From Candidatus Undinarchaeales archaeon (lineage in GTDB: Archaea > SpSt-1190 > JASMDC01): a stretch of 40,238 nucleotides of DNA. The position numbers and the translations under genes are program-made. Below, in pieces: positions 33,104-40,238 of the stretch (position 1 is its first letter; each line of letters begins with the position of its first letter). The stretch is taken from contig JASMDC010000032.1 in NCBI GenBank assembly GCA_030753015.1, positions 1-40,238 of the forward strand, written 5' to 3'. Below the pieces are notes generated by a model, which was not told where the DNA came from, made no database searches, and saw nothing but the letters and a program-made list of their open reading frames with translations.

Positions 33104-35092
33104 CTATCTCCCCTTCTCTTCGAGGAGGTGCTCCTTGAGGAGACGGTCGACAACGCTCGGATCTGCGAGTGTTGAGGTGTCGCCCACGTTCTCGTGCCCC
33201 TCGGCCACGGCCTTGAGTATCCGCCGCATGATCTTGCCCGAGCGGGTCTTGGGCAGAGCATCGGCGAAGTGGATGTATTCGGGCGTGGCGATGGGGCCCA
33301 TGGCCTTCCTTACCTCCTTCACGAGTTCCTTCTTGAGGCCGTCGGATGTATCGACGCCGGTCTTGACGGTCACGTAGGCATAGATCCCCTCGCCCTTGAT
33401 ATCGTGCGGGATGGGCACAACGGCGGCCTCGGCCACACTAGTGTGGCCCACCAAGGCCGACTCCACCTCGGCGGTACCGATGCGGTGGCCGGACACGTTC
33501 ATCACGTCGTCCACACGGCCCATGATCCAGAAGTATCCGTCCTCGTCGAACCGGGCACCGTCTCCGCTGAAGTAGACACCGTCGAACCTGGACCAGTAGG
33601 TATCCTTGAACCGCTGGTGGTCCCCGTACAAGGTCCGCATCAGACCGGGCCACGGCTTCTTGATCACAAGGTAGCCGCCCTCGTTGGCCTTCGCTTCGGT
33701 GCCATCCTCCTTGAGGATGGCGGGTTCGATGCCGAAGAAGGGCATGATACACGAGCCGGGCTTGGTGGGGTGAGCACCGGGGAGCGGGGTGAGGAGCACG
33801 CCGCCGGTCTCGGTCTGCCACCAAGTGTCCACGATGGGGCACTTCTCTCCCCCGATCACCTTGTGGTACCACATCCATGCCTCGGGATTGATGGGTTCGC
33901 CAACGGTCCCCAGGAGGCGCAGGGAAGAGAGGTCGTGACGTTCTGGCCATGCCTCACCGGACTTGATGAGGGCGCGGATGGCAGTAGGGGCTGTGTAGAA
34001 TATGTTCACTCCGAATTTCTCCACAATCTTCCAAAACCGGTCGGGAGCGGGGTAAGTGGGCACTCCCTCGAACATGACGCTCGTAGCGCCGGCGCAGAGA
34101 GGACCGTAGAGGATGTAGGAGTGACCCGTTATCCACCCGATATCGGCAGTGCACCAGTAGGTGTCATCGTCCTGGTGGTCGAAGATGTAGTTGAAGGTCG
34201 TCGTGGTGTAGAGCATGTAGCCGCCAATCGTGTGCAGCACGCCCTTGGGCTTGCCCGTGCTCCCCGATGTGTAGAGGATGAAAAGCGGGTCCTCCGCGTC
34301 CATCTTCTCGGCGGGACATTCGGGCGAAGCGTTCTTCATGAGATGGTGATAGTAGTGGTCCCTGCCCTCCACCATATTAACATCCATCTTCCTGAGGCGC
34401 TTGACAACGACGACGTTATCGATGGTCGGACACTCGGCAACGGCCTCGTCCGCTTTGTCCTTGGACATGATCGTCTTACCGGCCCGGTAGTAGCCGTTGG
34501 AGCAGATTAGGAGCTTGCAACCGCTGTCGTTGATCCGGTCCCGAAGGGCGTTGGCAGAGAAGCCGCCGAAAACAACGGAGTGGACGGCGCCGATGCGGGC
34601 GCAGGCCAGCATGACCACGGGGAGCTCAAGGATCATGGGCATGTAGATGGCAATGCGATCACCCTTCTTCACGCCCAGGCTCTTTAGCACATTGGAGAAC
34701 TTGCATACCTCCTGGTGGAGCTTCCAGTAGGTATAGGTGTGCGTCTCGCCCTCGGGCTCGCCCTGCCAGATGAGAGCTGCCTTGTTCTTGCGCCAACCGG
34801 AAAGGTGCTTGTCGAGGCAGTTGGAGGAGGCGTTGAGCTTACCACCCTTGAACCAGCTGAACGTAGACTCCTTCTTGTCCCACTCGAACACCTTGTCCCA
34901 GCCGGTACTGAACCAGTCGAGGTTCTCCTTGGCCTGTTTCTCCCAGAAGGCCTCGGGATCCTTGATCGACTCGTCGTAGAGCTTCTTGTATTCCTTCAAG
35001 TTCTTGATGTGCGCCCGCTCAAGGAACTCATTGGGCGGTGGGAACTTGCGCTTCTCGTCCATCATTGAGGTTATGCTATTTGCATTTGCCAT
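33104..35092 (-). CDS. acsA: AMP-forming acetyl-CoA synthetase, copy 1
   Basis: A 662-residue adenylate-forming enzyme, the full length of the AcsA family. [20 protein letters not shown] is the ATP P-loop, [10 protein letters not shown] binds acyl/adenylate, [20 protein letters not shown] is the hinge region and [12 protein letters not shown] carries the catalytic Lys (near residue 625). It converts acetate, ATP and CoA to acetyl-CoA, AMP and PPi. ATG 35092 is chosen because GGTGAGATC precedes it by 4 bases. It is a tandem partner of the next copy, with identical length and no indels. Differences are scattered at the ends only, e.g. Ser/Ala and Ile/Val near residues 155-175. Confidence 0.96.
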   Translation of the reverse strand: MANANSITSMMDEKRKFPPPNEFLERAHIKNLKEYKKLYDESIKDPEAFWEKQAKENLDWFSTGWDKVFEWDKKESTFSWFKGGKLNASSNCLDKHLSGWRKNKAALIWQGEPEGETHTYTYWKLHQEVCKFSNVLKSLGVKKGDRIAIYMPMILELPVVMLACARIGAVHSVVFGGFSANALRDRINDSGCKLLICSNGYYRAGKTIMSKDKADEAVAECPTIDNVVVVKRLRKMDVNMVEGRDHYYHHLMKNASPECPAEKMDAEDPLFILYTSGSTGKPKGVLHTIGGYMLYTTTTFNYIFDHQDDDTYWCTADIGWITGHSYILYGPLCAGATSVMFEGVPTYPAPDRFWKIVEKFGVNIFYTAPTAIRALIKSGEAWPERHDLSSLRLLGTVGEPINPEAWMWYHKVIGGEKCPIVDTWWQTETGGVLLTPLPGAHPTKPGSCIMPFFGIEPAILKEDGTEAKANEGGYLVIKKPWPGLMRTLYGDHQRFKDTYWSRFDGVYFSGDGARFDEDGYFWIMGRVDDVMNVSGHRIGTAEVESALVGHTSVAEAAVVPIPHDIKGEGIYAYVTVKTGVDTSDGLKKELVKEVRKAMGPIATPEYIHFADALPKTRSGKIMRRILKAVAEGHENVGDTSTLADPSVVDRLLKEHLLEEKGR
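33104..35092 (-). repeat. Tandem direct repeat unit 1 (acs paralogue)
   Basis: Pairs base for base with 35616-37604 at a constant offset of 2512 and without indels. The stretch 33441-34627 is identical to 35953-37139, while the outer parts carry many differences. Confidence 0.9.
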
Positions 35093-35182
35093 CGGGATCT
35101 CACCTAAAGGACCGTTCTGTGGATGACCATGGAAGGCTTCGGTGCGACTACCATGATCACTGTGATGCACAACCAGGAAACA

Positions 35183-35192
35183 CCTTAAAAAA
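35183..35192 (-). promoter_or_regulatory. TATA-like box for acetyl-CoA synthetase copy 1
   Basis: Minus strand TTTTTTAAGG follows a purine-rich stretch. The predicted start near 35162 gives a leader of about 70 bases before ATG 35092. Confidence 0.35.
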
Positions 35193-35333
35193 CTTTTGAT
35201 ATTGCGCCCATTACAGATATCATTGATAAGATTACTGGGCTTATTAATTAGTAATTGAAAACAATAGACGACGTTTCAATAGAAATTGATCTGTAGGCGG
35301 ACATCCTCTCGAACGTACCAGAGATGCTCTCGT

Positions 35334-35480
35334 CTACGCAATCGTACCGGGTCTCACGGATAGGTCGATGGTGAACGACCTGTACAGCTTCGCGTTCCAG
35401 GTGAGGACGCTCTCCCCATAATCTCGGGTCCCCGAGCATCTCCCCGTGAACTCAAAGGCACCATGGAGCACGAGGTCCAT
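35334..35480 (-). pseudogene. Short open frame or gene remnant between the two acs copies
   Basis: The 523-base gap between the two synthetases is unusually long for this window. On the minus strand a frame open from 35534 to a TAG at 35334 contains ATG 35480 and about 48 residues starting MDLVLHGAFEFTGRC and ending SVRPGTIA. The composition looks protein-like, but there is no clear ribosome site, and a stop lies directly upstream of the open frame. It may be a degraded relic left by the duplication or a tiny real gene. The rest of the gap holds the copy-1 promoter and the copy-2 terminator hairpin. Confidence 0.3.
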
Positions 35481-35565
35481 GATCTCTTGAAAGGTATCTT
35501 TCGCGGGATCGGGGACCGGAACGTCCCGTCGCCACTAATTACGACGATACACCCTGAAAGATAGG

Positions 35566-35597
35566 CGGAAGGGCCCGGACTCACCCGAACCCTTCCG
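35566..35597 (-). terminator. Hairpin downstream of acetyl-CoA synthetase copy 2
   Basis: CGGAAGGG (35566-35573) and CCCTTCCG (35590-35597) form a perfect 8-bp stem, 18 bases beyond the copy-2 stop. A pyrimidine-rich tract follows on the minus strand. It differs in sequence from the hairpin after copy 1, so the downstream regions were not part of the homogenised stretch. Confidence 0.5.
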
Positions 35598-35615
35598 ATA
35601 GAGCTTGCTGTCCTA

Positions 35616-37604
35616 CTACTTACACTTCTCTGCGAGGAGGTACTCCTTGAGAAGGCGGTCGACAACGCTCGGGTCTGCGAGTGTTGAGGTGTCGCCCACG
35701 TTCTCGTGCCCCTCGGCCACGGCCTTGAGTATCCGCCGCATGATCTTGCCTGAGCGGGTCTTGGGCAGAGCATCGGCGAAGTGGATGCACTCGGGCGTGG
35801 CTATGGGGCCCATGGCCTTCCTTACCTCCTTCACGAGTTCCTTCTTGAGGTCGTCAGATGTATCGACGCCGGTCTTGACGGTCACGTACGCATAGATACC
35901 TTCGCCCTTGATATCGTGGGGGATGGGCACAACAGCGGCCTCGGCCACACTGGTGTGGCCCACCAAGGCCGACTCCACCTCGGCGGTACCGATGCGGTGG
36001 CCGGACACGTTCATCACGTCGTCCACACGGCCCATGATCCAGAAGTATCCGTCCTCGTCGAACCGGGCACCGTCTCCGCTGAAGTAGACACCGTCGAACC
36101 TGGACCAGTAGGTATCCTTGAACCGCTGGTGGTCCCCGTACAAGGTCCGCATCAGACCGGGCCACGGCTTCTTGATCACAAGGTAGCCGCCCTCGTTGGC
36201 CTTCGCTTCGGTGCCATCCTCCTTGAGGATGGCGGGTTCGATGCCGAAGAAGGGCATGATACACGAGCCGGGCTTGGTGGGGTGAGCACCGGGGAGCGGG
36301 GTGAGGAGCACGCCGCCGGTCTCGGTCTGCCACCAAGTGTCCACGATGGGGCACTTCTCTCCCCCGATCACCTTGTGGTACCACATCCATGCCTCGGGAT
36401 TGATGGGTTCGCCAACGGTCCCCAGGAGGCGCAGGGAAGAGAGGTCGTGACGTTCTGGCCATGCCTCACCGGACTTGATGAGGGCGCGGATGGCAGTAGG
36501 GGCTGTGTAGAATATGTTCACTCCGAATTTCTCCACAATCTTCCAAAACCGGTCGGGAGCGGGGTAAGTGGGCACTCCCTCGAACATGACGCTCGTAGCG
36601 CCGGCGCAGAGAGGACCGTAGAGGATGTAGGAGTGACCCGTTATCCACCCGATATCGGCAGTGCACCAGTAGGTGTCATCGTCCTGGTGGTCGAAGATGT
36701 AGTTGAAGGTCGTCGTGGTGTAGAGCATGTAGCCGCCAATCGTGTGCAGCACGCCCTTGGGCTTGCCCGTGCTCCCCGATGTGTAGAGGATGAAAAGCGG
36801 GTCCTCCGCGTCCATCTTCTCGGCGGGACATTCGGGCGAAGCGTTCTTCATGAGATGGTGATAGTAGTGGTCCCTGCCCTCCACCATATTAACATCCATC
36901 TTCCTGAGGCGCTTGACAACGACGACGTTATCGATGGTCGGACACTCGGCAACGGCCTCGTCCGCTTTGTCCTTGGACATGATCGTCTTACCGGCCCGGT
37001 AGTAGCCGTTGGAGCAGATTAGGAGCTTGCAACCGCTGTCGTTGATCCGGTCCCGAAGGGCGTTGGCAGAGAAGCCGCCGAAAACAACGGAGTGGACGGC
37101 GCCGATGCGGGCGCAGGCCAGCATGACCACGGGGAGCTCGATGATCATGGGCATGTAGATGGCAACGCGGTCGCCCTTCTTCACGCCCAGGCTCTTTAGC
37201 ACGTTGGCGAACTTGCATACCTCCTGGTGGAGCTTCCAGTAGGTATAGGTGTGCGTCTCGCCCTCGGGCTCGCCCTGCCAGATGAGAGCTGCCTTGTTCT
37301 TGCGCCAACCGGAAAGGTGCTTGTCGAGGCAGTTGGAGGAGGCGTTGAGCTTACCACCCTTGAACCAGCTGAACGTAGACTCCTTCTTGTCCCACTCGAA
37401 CACCTTGTCCCAGCCAGTACTGAACCAGGCGAGGTTCTCCTTGGCCTGTTTCTCCCAGAAGGCCTCGGGGTCCTTGATCGACTCGTCGTAGAGCTTCTTG
37501 TACTCTTCGAGGTTCTTGATGTGTGCCCGCTCAAGGAACTTCTTGGGCGGCAGGAACTTGCGCTTCTCGTCCATCATCGAGGTTATACTATTTGCATTAG
37601 CCAT
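35616..37604 (-). CDS. acsA: AMP-forming acetyl-CoA synthetase, copy 2
   Basis: A 662-residue tandem paralogue of copy 1 with all active-site motifs intact ([31 protein letters not shown]). The proteins differ at roughly a dozen positions, clustered at the N-terminus (residues about 18-60), around residues 155-175 and at the C-terminus; the whole middle is identical. ATG 37604 has GGGTGATC a few bases before it. It has its own promoter and leader, unlike in sequence to copy 1, so the two genes may be expressed under different conditions. Both appear functional. Confidence 0.96.
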   Translation of the reverse strand: MANANSITSMMDEKRKFLPPKKFLERAHIKNLEEYKKLYDESIKDPEAFWEKQAKENLAWFSTGWDKVFEWDKKESTFSWFKGGKLNASSNCLDKHLSGWRKNKAALIWQGEPEGETHTYTYWKLHQEVCKFANVLKSLGVKKGDRVAIYMPMIIELPVVMLACARIGAVHSVVFGGFSANALRDRINDSGCKLLICSNGYYRAGKTIMSKDKADEAVAECPTIDNVVVVKRLRKMDVNMVEGRDHYYHHLMKNASPECPAEKMDAEDPLFILYTSGSTGKPKGVLHTIGGYMLYTTTTFNYIFDHQDDDTYWCTADIGWITGHSYILYGPLCAGATSVMFEGVPTYPAPDRFWKIVEKFGVNIFYTAPTAIRALIKSGEAWPERHDLSSLRLLGTVGEPINPEAWMWYHKVIGGEKCPIVDTWWQTETGGVLLTPLPGAHPTKPGSCIMPFFGIEPAILKEDGTEAKANEGGYLVIKKPWPGLMRTLYGDHQRFKDTYWSRFDGVYFSGDGARFDEDGYFWIMGRVDDVMNVSGHRIGTAEVESALVGHTSVAEAAVVPIPHDIKGEGIYAYVTVKTGVDTSDDLKKELVKEVRKAMGPIATPECIHFADALPKTRSGKIMRRILKAVAEGHENVGDTSTLADPSVVDRLLKEYLLAEKCK
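35616..37604 (-). repeat. Tandem direct repeat unit 2 (acs paralogue)
   Basis: Partner of 33104-35092, offset 2512. The central 1187 bp is identical; about 16 differences occur in the last 320 bp of the gene and about 20 in the first 465 bp. Confidence 0.9.
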
Positions 37605-37653
37605 CGGAAGATCACCCTTTGGGCTCATTTACCATGCGACATGGAATGCGGAT

Positions 37654-37661
37654 GTTATATC
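37654..37661 (-). promoter_or_regulatory. TATA box for acetyl-CoA synthetase copy 2
   Basis: Minus strand GATATAAC lies about 53 bases before ATG 37604. The predicted transcript start near 37631 leaves a 27-base leader that contains the GGGTGATC ribosome site. Confidence 0.5.
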
Positions 37662-37731
37662 CGTCCTTTCCACGGCGTCCCATTCTTGGTTTGAGCCTTA
37701 AAAGTCTTTTGGTTAGAATCGATTCCCGTGT

Positions 37732-37745
37732 CGTGTTTTAACACG
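37732..37745. promoter_or_regulatory. Inverted repeat CGTGTT-TT-AACACG, possible operator
   Basis: A perfect 6-2-6 inverted repeat sits in the 207-base divergent gap, about 33 bases before the TATA box of the plus gene and about 75 bases before that of acs copy 2. Its size and symmetry suit a dimeric HTH regulator, but no second copy was seen in the window. Confidence 0.35.
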
Positions 37746-37775
37746 GCAGGGGACGCCCGACAATGAGCCAAGACG

Positions 37776-37783
37776 TATAAAAT
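37776..37783 (+). promoter_or_regulatory. TATA box for the Tyr-tail membrane protein
   Basis: TATAAAAT is centred about 32 bases before ATG 37812, predicting a start near 37805. It overlaps an upstream in-frame ATG at 37782, which is therefore not the start. Confidence 0.5.
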
Positions 37784-37811
37784 GTATGAGGCATTACCAT
37801 CCTACGGAAAG

Positions 37812-38486
37812 ATGGGACAATATACAGTCATAACCTTGGTCTTCGTCCTTCTCCTTGTCCCAGCCATTCCTTTCGATGCGGTCAACGTCGTTCTAGATCC
37901 TTCCGCGTATTCAATATGCGCCGGAGAGAGCGTCACCCTCAATCTCACTATAGAGAATCCAACAAACGACCAGCAGCTCTACGTGTTCGAGGTCGTGGAC
38001 GAGACGTTCGGATCCGTGTTCGAGGCCCCCGATCCCGAGAAACGGTCCCTGGGCCGCGGCATGTCGATGTCCACCGACCTCAATGTCCGTGTCCGCCCGG
38101 ACGCTCCGGTAGGGACACATACCCTCGTGGTACGTGCCTCGTTATCGATCGATCCGAACCAGGCCAGTACTACCGAGGGATCGATCACGATCAAGGAATG
38201 CGAGGGATCGACCGGGATAAAAGCTGACAGAGATTCATCTAAAAAGACCGGACTCCCGGTTCCACTCGTAGCAGGCGTCGTACTCATCTTCCCACTTCTA
38301 GCAGTCGTGATCCTAATAGCGAGCAGAATGCACCCGCCCGAGCCGGAACCTGTCCCCGTTGTTCAGATGACCGGCCAGGTTCAGGACTACAACGCGTACG
38401 GATATGCAATGCCAGGCTATTATGCGAATTATCAGTACCCAGGTGGATCGTACTACTACAACCGGTACGGCCAGATACAGCAATGA
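37812..38486 (+). CDS. Small type I membrane protein with Tyr-rich cytoplasmic tail
   Basis: A 224-residue protein: signal peptide (VITLVFVLLLVPAIPFDA), one beta-sandwich ectodomain of about 100 residues ('CAGESVTLNLTIENPTNDQQ', 'PVGTHTLVVRASLSI'), which reads like a COG1470/NEW3-type Ig-like fold, and a membrane segment (about 151-172). The cytoplasmic tail begins with a Pro/Glu stretch and ends with about 30 Tyr/Gly/Asn-rich residues (YGYAMPGYYANYQYPGG and onward). The tail resembles that of the toroid protein at 5218. It is convergent with the antiporter gene (12-base gap). Its function is unknown; a small envelope scaffold is inferred. Confidence 0.75.
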   Translation: MGQYTVITLVFVLLLVPAIPFDAVNVVLDPSAYSICAGESVTLNLTIENPTNDQQLYVFEVVDETFGSVFEAPDPEKRSLGRGMSMSTDLNVRVRPDAPVGTHTLVVRASLSIDPNQASTTEGSITIKECEGSTGIKADRDSSKKTGLPVPLVAGVVLIFPLLAVVILIASRMHPPEPEPVPVVQMTGQVQDYNAYGYAMPGYYANYQYPGGSYYYNRYGQIQQ

Positions 38487-38498
38487 TGAGCTAAGTGC

Positions 38499-40229
38499 TC
38501 AGTGCTTCCGCGTCTTATGATGTTCTTCGTGGTGCTGCGGGGGGTACTGTGGTTGATATTTCTGGGTGTCGTACTGCTCGTTGTGCCCTTGCGCTGAACC
38601 CGCCACGGCCATCCTGTGAAGCTCGTTCGCTGCATTCTTGCCATGCATCTCATTCTGGGCCAGTCGATGGAGCTCTTCCGCCGTGTCAACGTGCCCTTTA
38701 CGTCCCCCGTCCTCGGTCCCGGACTCTGACCCTGGGGGAGGCGGGGGCGGGGGCATCCCGACAGAAGGTTGAACGGTGTGATGCTCCTTGGCGAATATGT
38801 CATGTCCTTCGTCATGGTGATCGTCGAGCACGTCCTTATTTTCGGACCCATTTCCCTCATCTTTCTTACCATTTCTTGAGATGAACCATACACCGATAGT
38901 GCAGAACAGGATGGTCAGGATGATCACGGTGAACGCGATGTCCGAGAACAGTTCGATCCCCGAGAACGCTTCCATCTTAGTCAGGCCATAGCTCGCTGGC
39001 AGTTGCGCGAGGACGGCGGGCGCCAATCCACGCGGCAACATGGTCGTGATGAGCCTGATCTCGTTCTCGAACTCGCTCCGCTTCGTAGAGATGAGCACCG
39101 AGATGTAGCGGACGACGATGATCGCGAGGGAAATGACAAAGCCGAGGATGAAGGGTTTGAGCTCGGTCATCAGGTCCGGCGCGTTCAGGTTCGGAACGCT
39201 GATGAGAACTCCAAGGTACACGAAGAAGAATACCTTGACGAAGAAGGAGATCTCCCGATGGAAGAGCTTGACGTCCTTGTCGATATAGAGCACGTCCTTG
39301 AGCCGGAATATCTTTGCGAACTCGCGCCCATTGCCAAGCACGAGCCCGTACATGAGCACGCCGATCGCACCGGTCCCTTGAAGGATCTCCGTTATAGAAT
39401 AGACGATGAAGATGAGAGAGACGACAAGCAGGTACACGAAGTCGTGGCCTGCGAAGTGCTTGGAAATCACCAGCCACAGGACGCCGAAGAGCAGGCCGAT
39501 CATACCACCGATGGAGAACCCGGACGCCACGTCGTGCGCTGCCTCCATGACGGGTCCCCGGTCCTGGGGCCCGGCCGCCATCGGCTGGACGCTCATGAGC
39601 ATGAAGTTCATGATCGCGATCGCTGTTACCACCGTAAGACCATCAGTGATTGCCGACTCGAGGTTGAGGAGGGTCACGGTCTTCTCCCCCGTCTTCACCT
39701 TGCCCATGAGGGGGATGACGATGGCCGAGCTCGTCCCTCCGAGCATCGCTCCCAAGAGCCCGCCCAGCAGGGGTGGCATGCCCCAGGCATAGAGGACCAG
39801 CGTCACGGCTATGACGGAGAAGATCAGGTTCATGATGGCCAGCAGGGTCGCCCTGGGGATGCCCTCGAGCAGCTCTGCGAACTTGATGTTGAGCCCGCCG
39901 TCGAACAGGATGACGGCGAGCGCCAGCGAGGCGAAGTACGGTGCAAGGCTCTGGAAGATAACGGGATCCACGATGTTCGTTGCCGGGCCGAGGATGACGC
40001 CAACGGCTATGAGGATGAGCGGATCGGGGATCATGGTCGTCTCGAATATAAGGTTCGAGAAGAAGCCGATGATGATGATGCCTCCGAAGATGAGGAAGGC
40101 GATCGGGATGGCCAATGTGCTCGCGCCCTCTGATTCCGATGTTGATACCACCGTCGCGTTGGCATCCTGGCCGACCACGAAGGAGAGGGCGATAAGGAGA
40201 ACGAGGATTGCAGCGATCCTACGGGGCAT
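38499..40229 (-). CDS. Cation/proton antiporter (CPA family) with His/Pro-rich C-terminal tail
   Basis: A 576-residue protein with an N-terminal hydrophobic segment ending in GQDANA that may be a cleaved signal peptide, then about 12 membrane helices (about 40-450). VILFDGGLNIKFAELL, LGGTSSAIVIPLMGK and NLESAITDGLTVV match the conserved helices of CPA-type (NhaP/Kef-like) antiporters, with the ESxxxD in the ion-binding core. It exchanges Na+ or K+ for H+. The last 115 residues are hydrophilic and unusual: an acidic/His stretch (DDHHDEGHDIF), a run of seven Pro, two 'ELHRLA/ELHRMA' units and a His-rich end (PPQHHEEHHKTRKH). No TrkA-N/RCK domain is present, so this tail may replace it as the regulatory end. 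Confidence 0.9.
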   Translation of the reverse strand: MPRRIAAILVLLIALSFVVGQDANATVVSTSESEGASTLAIPIAFLIFGGIIIIGFFSNLIFETTMIPDPLILIAVGVILGPATNIVDPVIFQSLAPYFASLALAVILFDGGLNIKFAELLEGIPRATLLAIMNLIFSVIAVTLVLYAWGMPPLLGGLLGAMLGGTSSAIVIPLMGKVKTGEKTVTLLNLESAITDGLTVVTAIAIMNFMLMSVQPMAAGPQDRGPVMEAAHDVASGFSIGGMIGLLFGVLWLVISKHFAGHDFVYLLVVSLIFIVYSITEILQGTGAIGVLMYGLVLGNGREFAKIFRLKDVLYIDKDVKLFHREISFFVKVFFFVYLGVLISVPNLNAPDLMTELKPFILGFVISLAIIVVRYISVLISTKRSEFENEIRLITTMLPRGLAPAVLAQLPASYGLTKMEAFSGIELFSDIAFTVIILTILFCTIGVWFISRNGKKDEGNGSENKDVLDDHHDEGHDIFAKEHHTVQPSVGMPPPPPPPGSESGTEDGGRKGHVDTAEELHRLAQNEMHGKNAANELHRMAVAGSAQGHNEQYDTQKYQPQYPPQHHEEHHKTRKH

Positions 40230-40238
40230 GGGGTAAGG

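Noticed and set aside
33194..34510. Long plus-strand open frame opposite acetyl-CoA synthetase copy 1 (and its twin at 35781-37022)
   Set aside because: It mirrors the codon pattern of the synthetase gene on the other strand, is rich in Gly/Val/His/Asp as expected from antisense of GC-rich code, and has no promoter or family match.
35093..35615. Third, degraded copy of acetyl-CoA synthetase in the spacer
   Set aside because: The spacer sequence and its open frame do not resemble either end of the synthetase genes.
39003..40133. 376-codon plus-strand open frame opposite the antiporter
   Set aside because: Extremely Asp/Glu/His/Arg-rich without hydrophobic cores; mirror image of a membrane protein gene.
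1..40238. tRNA, rRNA, CRISPR arrays, transposases, integrases, attachment sites
   Set aside because: Looked for clover-leaf arms with TTCGA/TTCAA loops, conserved rRNA blocks, regular repeats and DDE/recombinase motifs on both strands; none found by eye. A covariance-model scan would be needed to exclude small RNAs.

Overview
This window is GC-rich archaeal chromosome. The domain assignment rests on a group II chaperonin (thermosome) ending in a Gly/Met tail, a single-domain KaiC-like ATPase, an M42 tetrahedral-type aminopeptidase, a dolichyl-phosphate-type GT2 glycosyltransferase, an alpha-SNAP-like TPR protein and archaeal TATA-box promoters. First genes of transcription units tend to have a TATA box 24-28 bases before the start codon (leaderless mRNA), while internal genes carry GGTGA/GGAGG ribosome sites. 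No rRNA, tRNA, CRISPR array, transposase or integrase was seen. The exact lineage cannot be read from this window; a Thermoplasmatota-like or DPANN-like uncultivated archaeon is possible.

Layout. (1) 1-14184 is a surface-protein region. It holds a very large Cys-rich secreted protein that runs off the left edge, a type I membrane protein, two paralogous membrane-anchored proteins with alpha-helical toroid-like repeats plus Ig-like domains and Pro/Thr linkers, an HD-family phosphohydrolase, and an anchored protein made of ten two-Cys repeats with a nearly perfect 26-residue period. (2) 14191-18582 is a surface-glycan module: a GT-C membrane glycosyltransferase, a GT2 polyprenyl-phosphate sugar synthase, a DegT-family enzyme in which the PLP lysine is replaced by His and which carries a Cys cluster, and an SDR epimerase/dehydratase. 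The last three form an operon that resembles deoxysugar (3,6-dideoxyhexose type) synthesis. (3) 18624-26821, all on the minus strand, contains an unknown protein, a SNAP-like TPR protein, a MoxR / DUF58 / VWA / BatD-like operon and the thermosome gene. (4) 27053-33004 contains a small unknown protein divergent from an M42 peptidase, a small helical protein, a coupled PfkB sugar kinase and PIG-L deacetylase, a small two-TM protein divergent from a KaiC-like ATPase plus 7-TM protein pair, and a class II glutamine amidotransferase. (5) 33104-37604 holds two tandem AMP-forming acetyl-CoA synthetase genes of equal length, with a 1187-bp stretch identical between them. (6) 37812-40229 holds a small type I membrane protein with a Tyr-rich cytoplasmic tail and a cation/proton antiporter with a His-rich tail.

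How the parts fit. The surface proteins are rich in N-glycosylation sequons and Pro/Thr linkers, and the neighbouring glycosyltransferase operon could supply sugars for them. The Bat-type operon probably serves envelope protein assembly or chaperone-like metal/cofactor work, next to the cytosolic chaperonin. The acetyl-CoA synthetases, PIG-L/PfkB pair and M42 peptidase suggest use of acetate, amino sugars and peptides. The most unusual items are the 26-residue Cys solenoid, the two toroid surface proteins, the His-type DegT enzyme with an extra Cys cluster, and the gene-converted acetyl-CoA synthetase pair.
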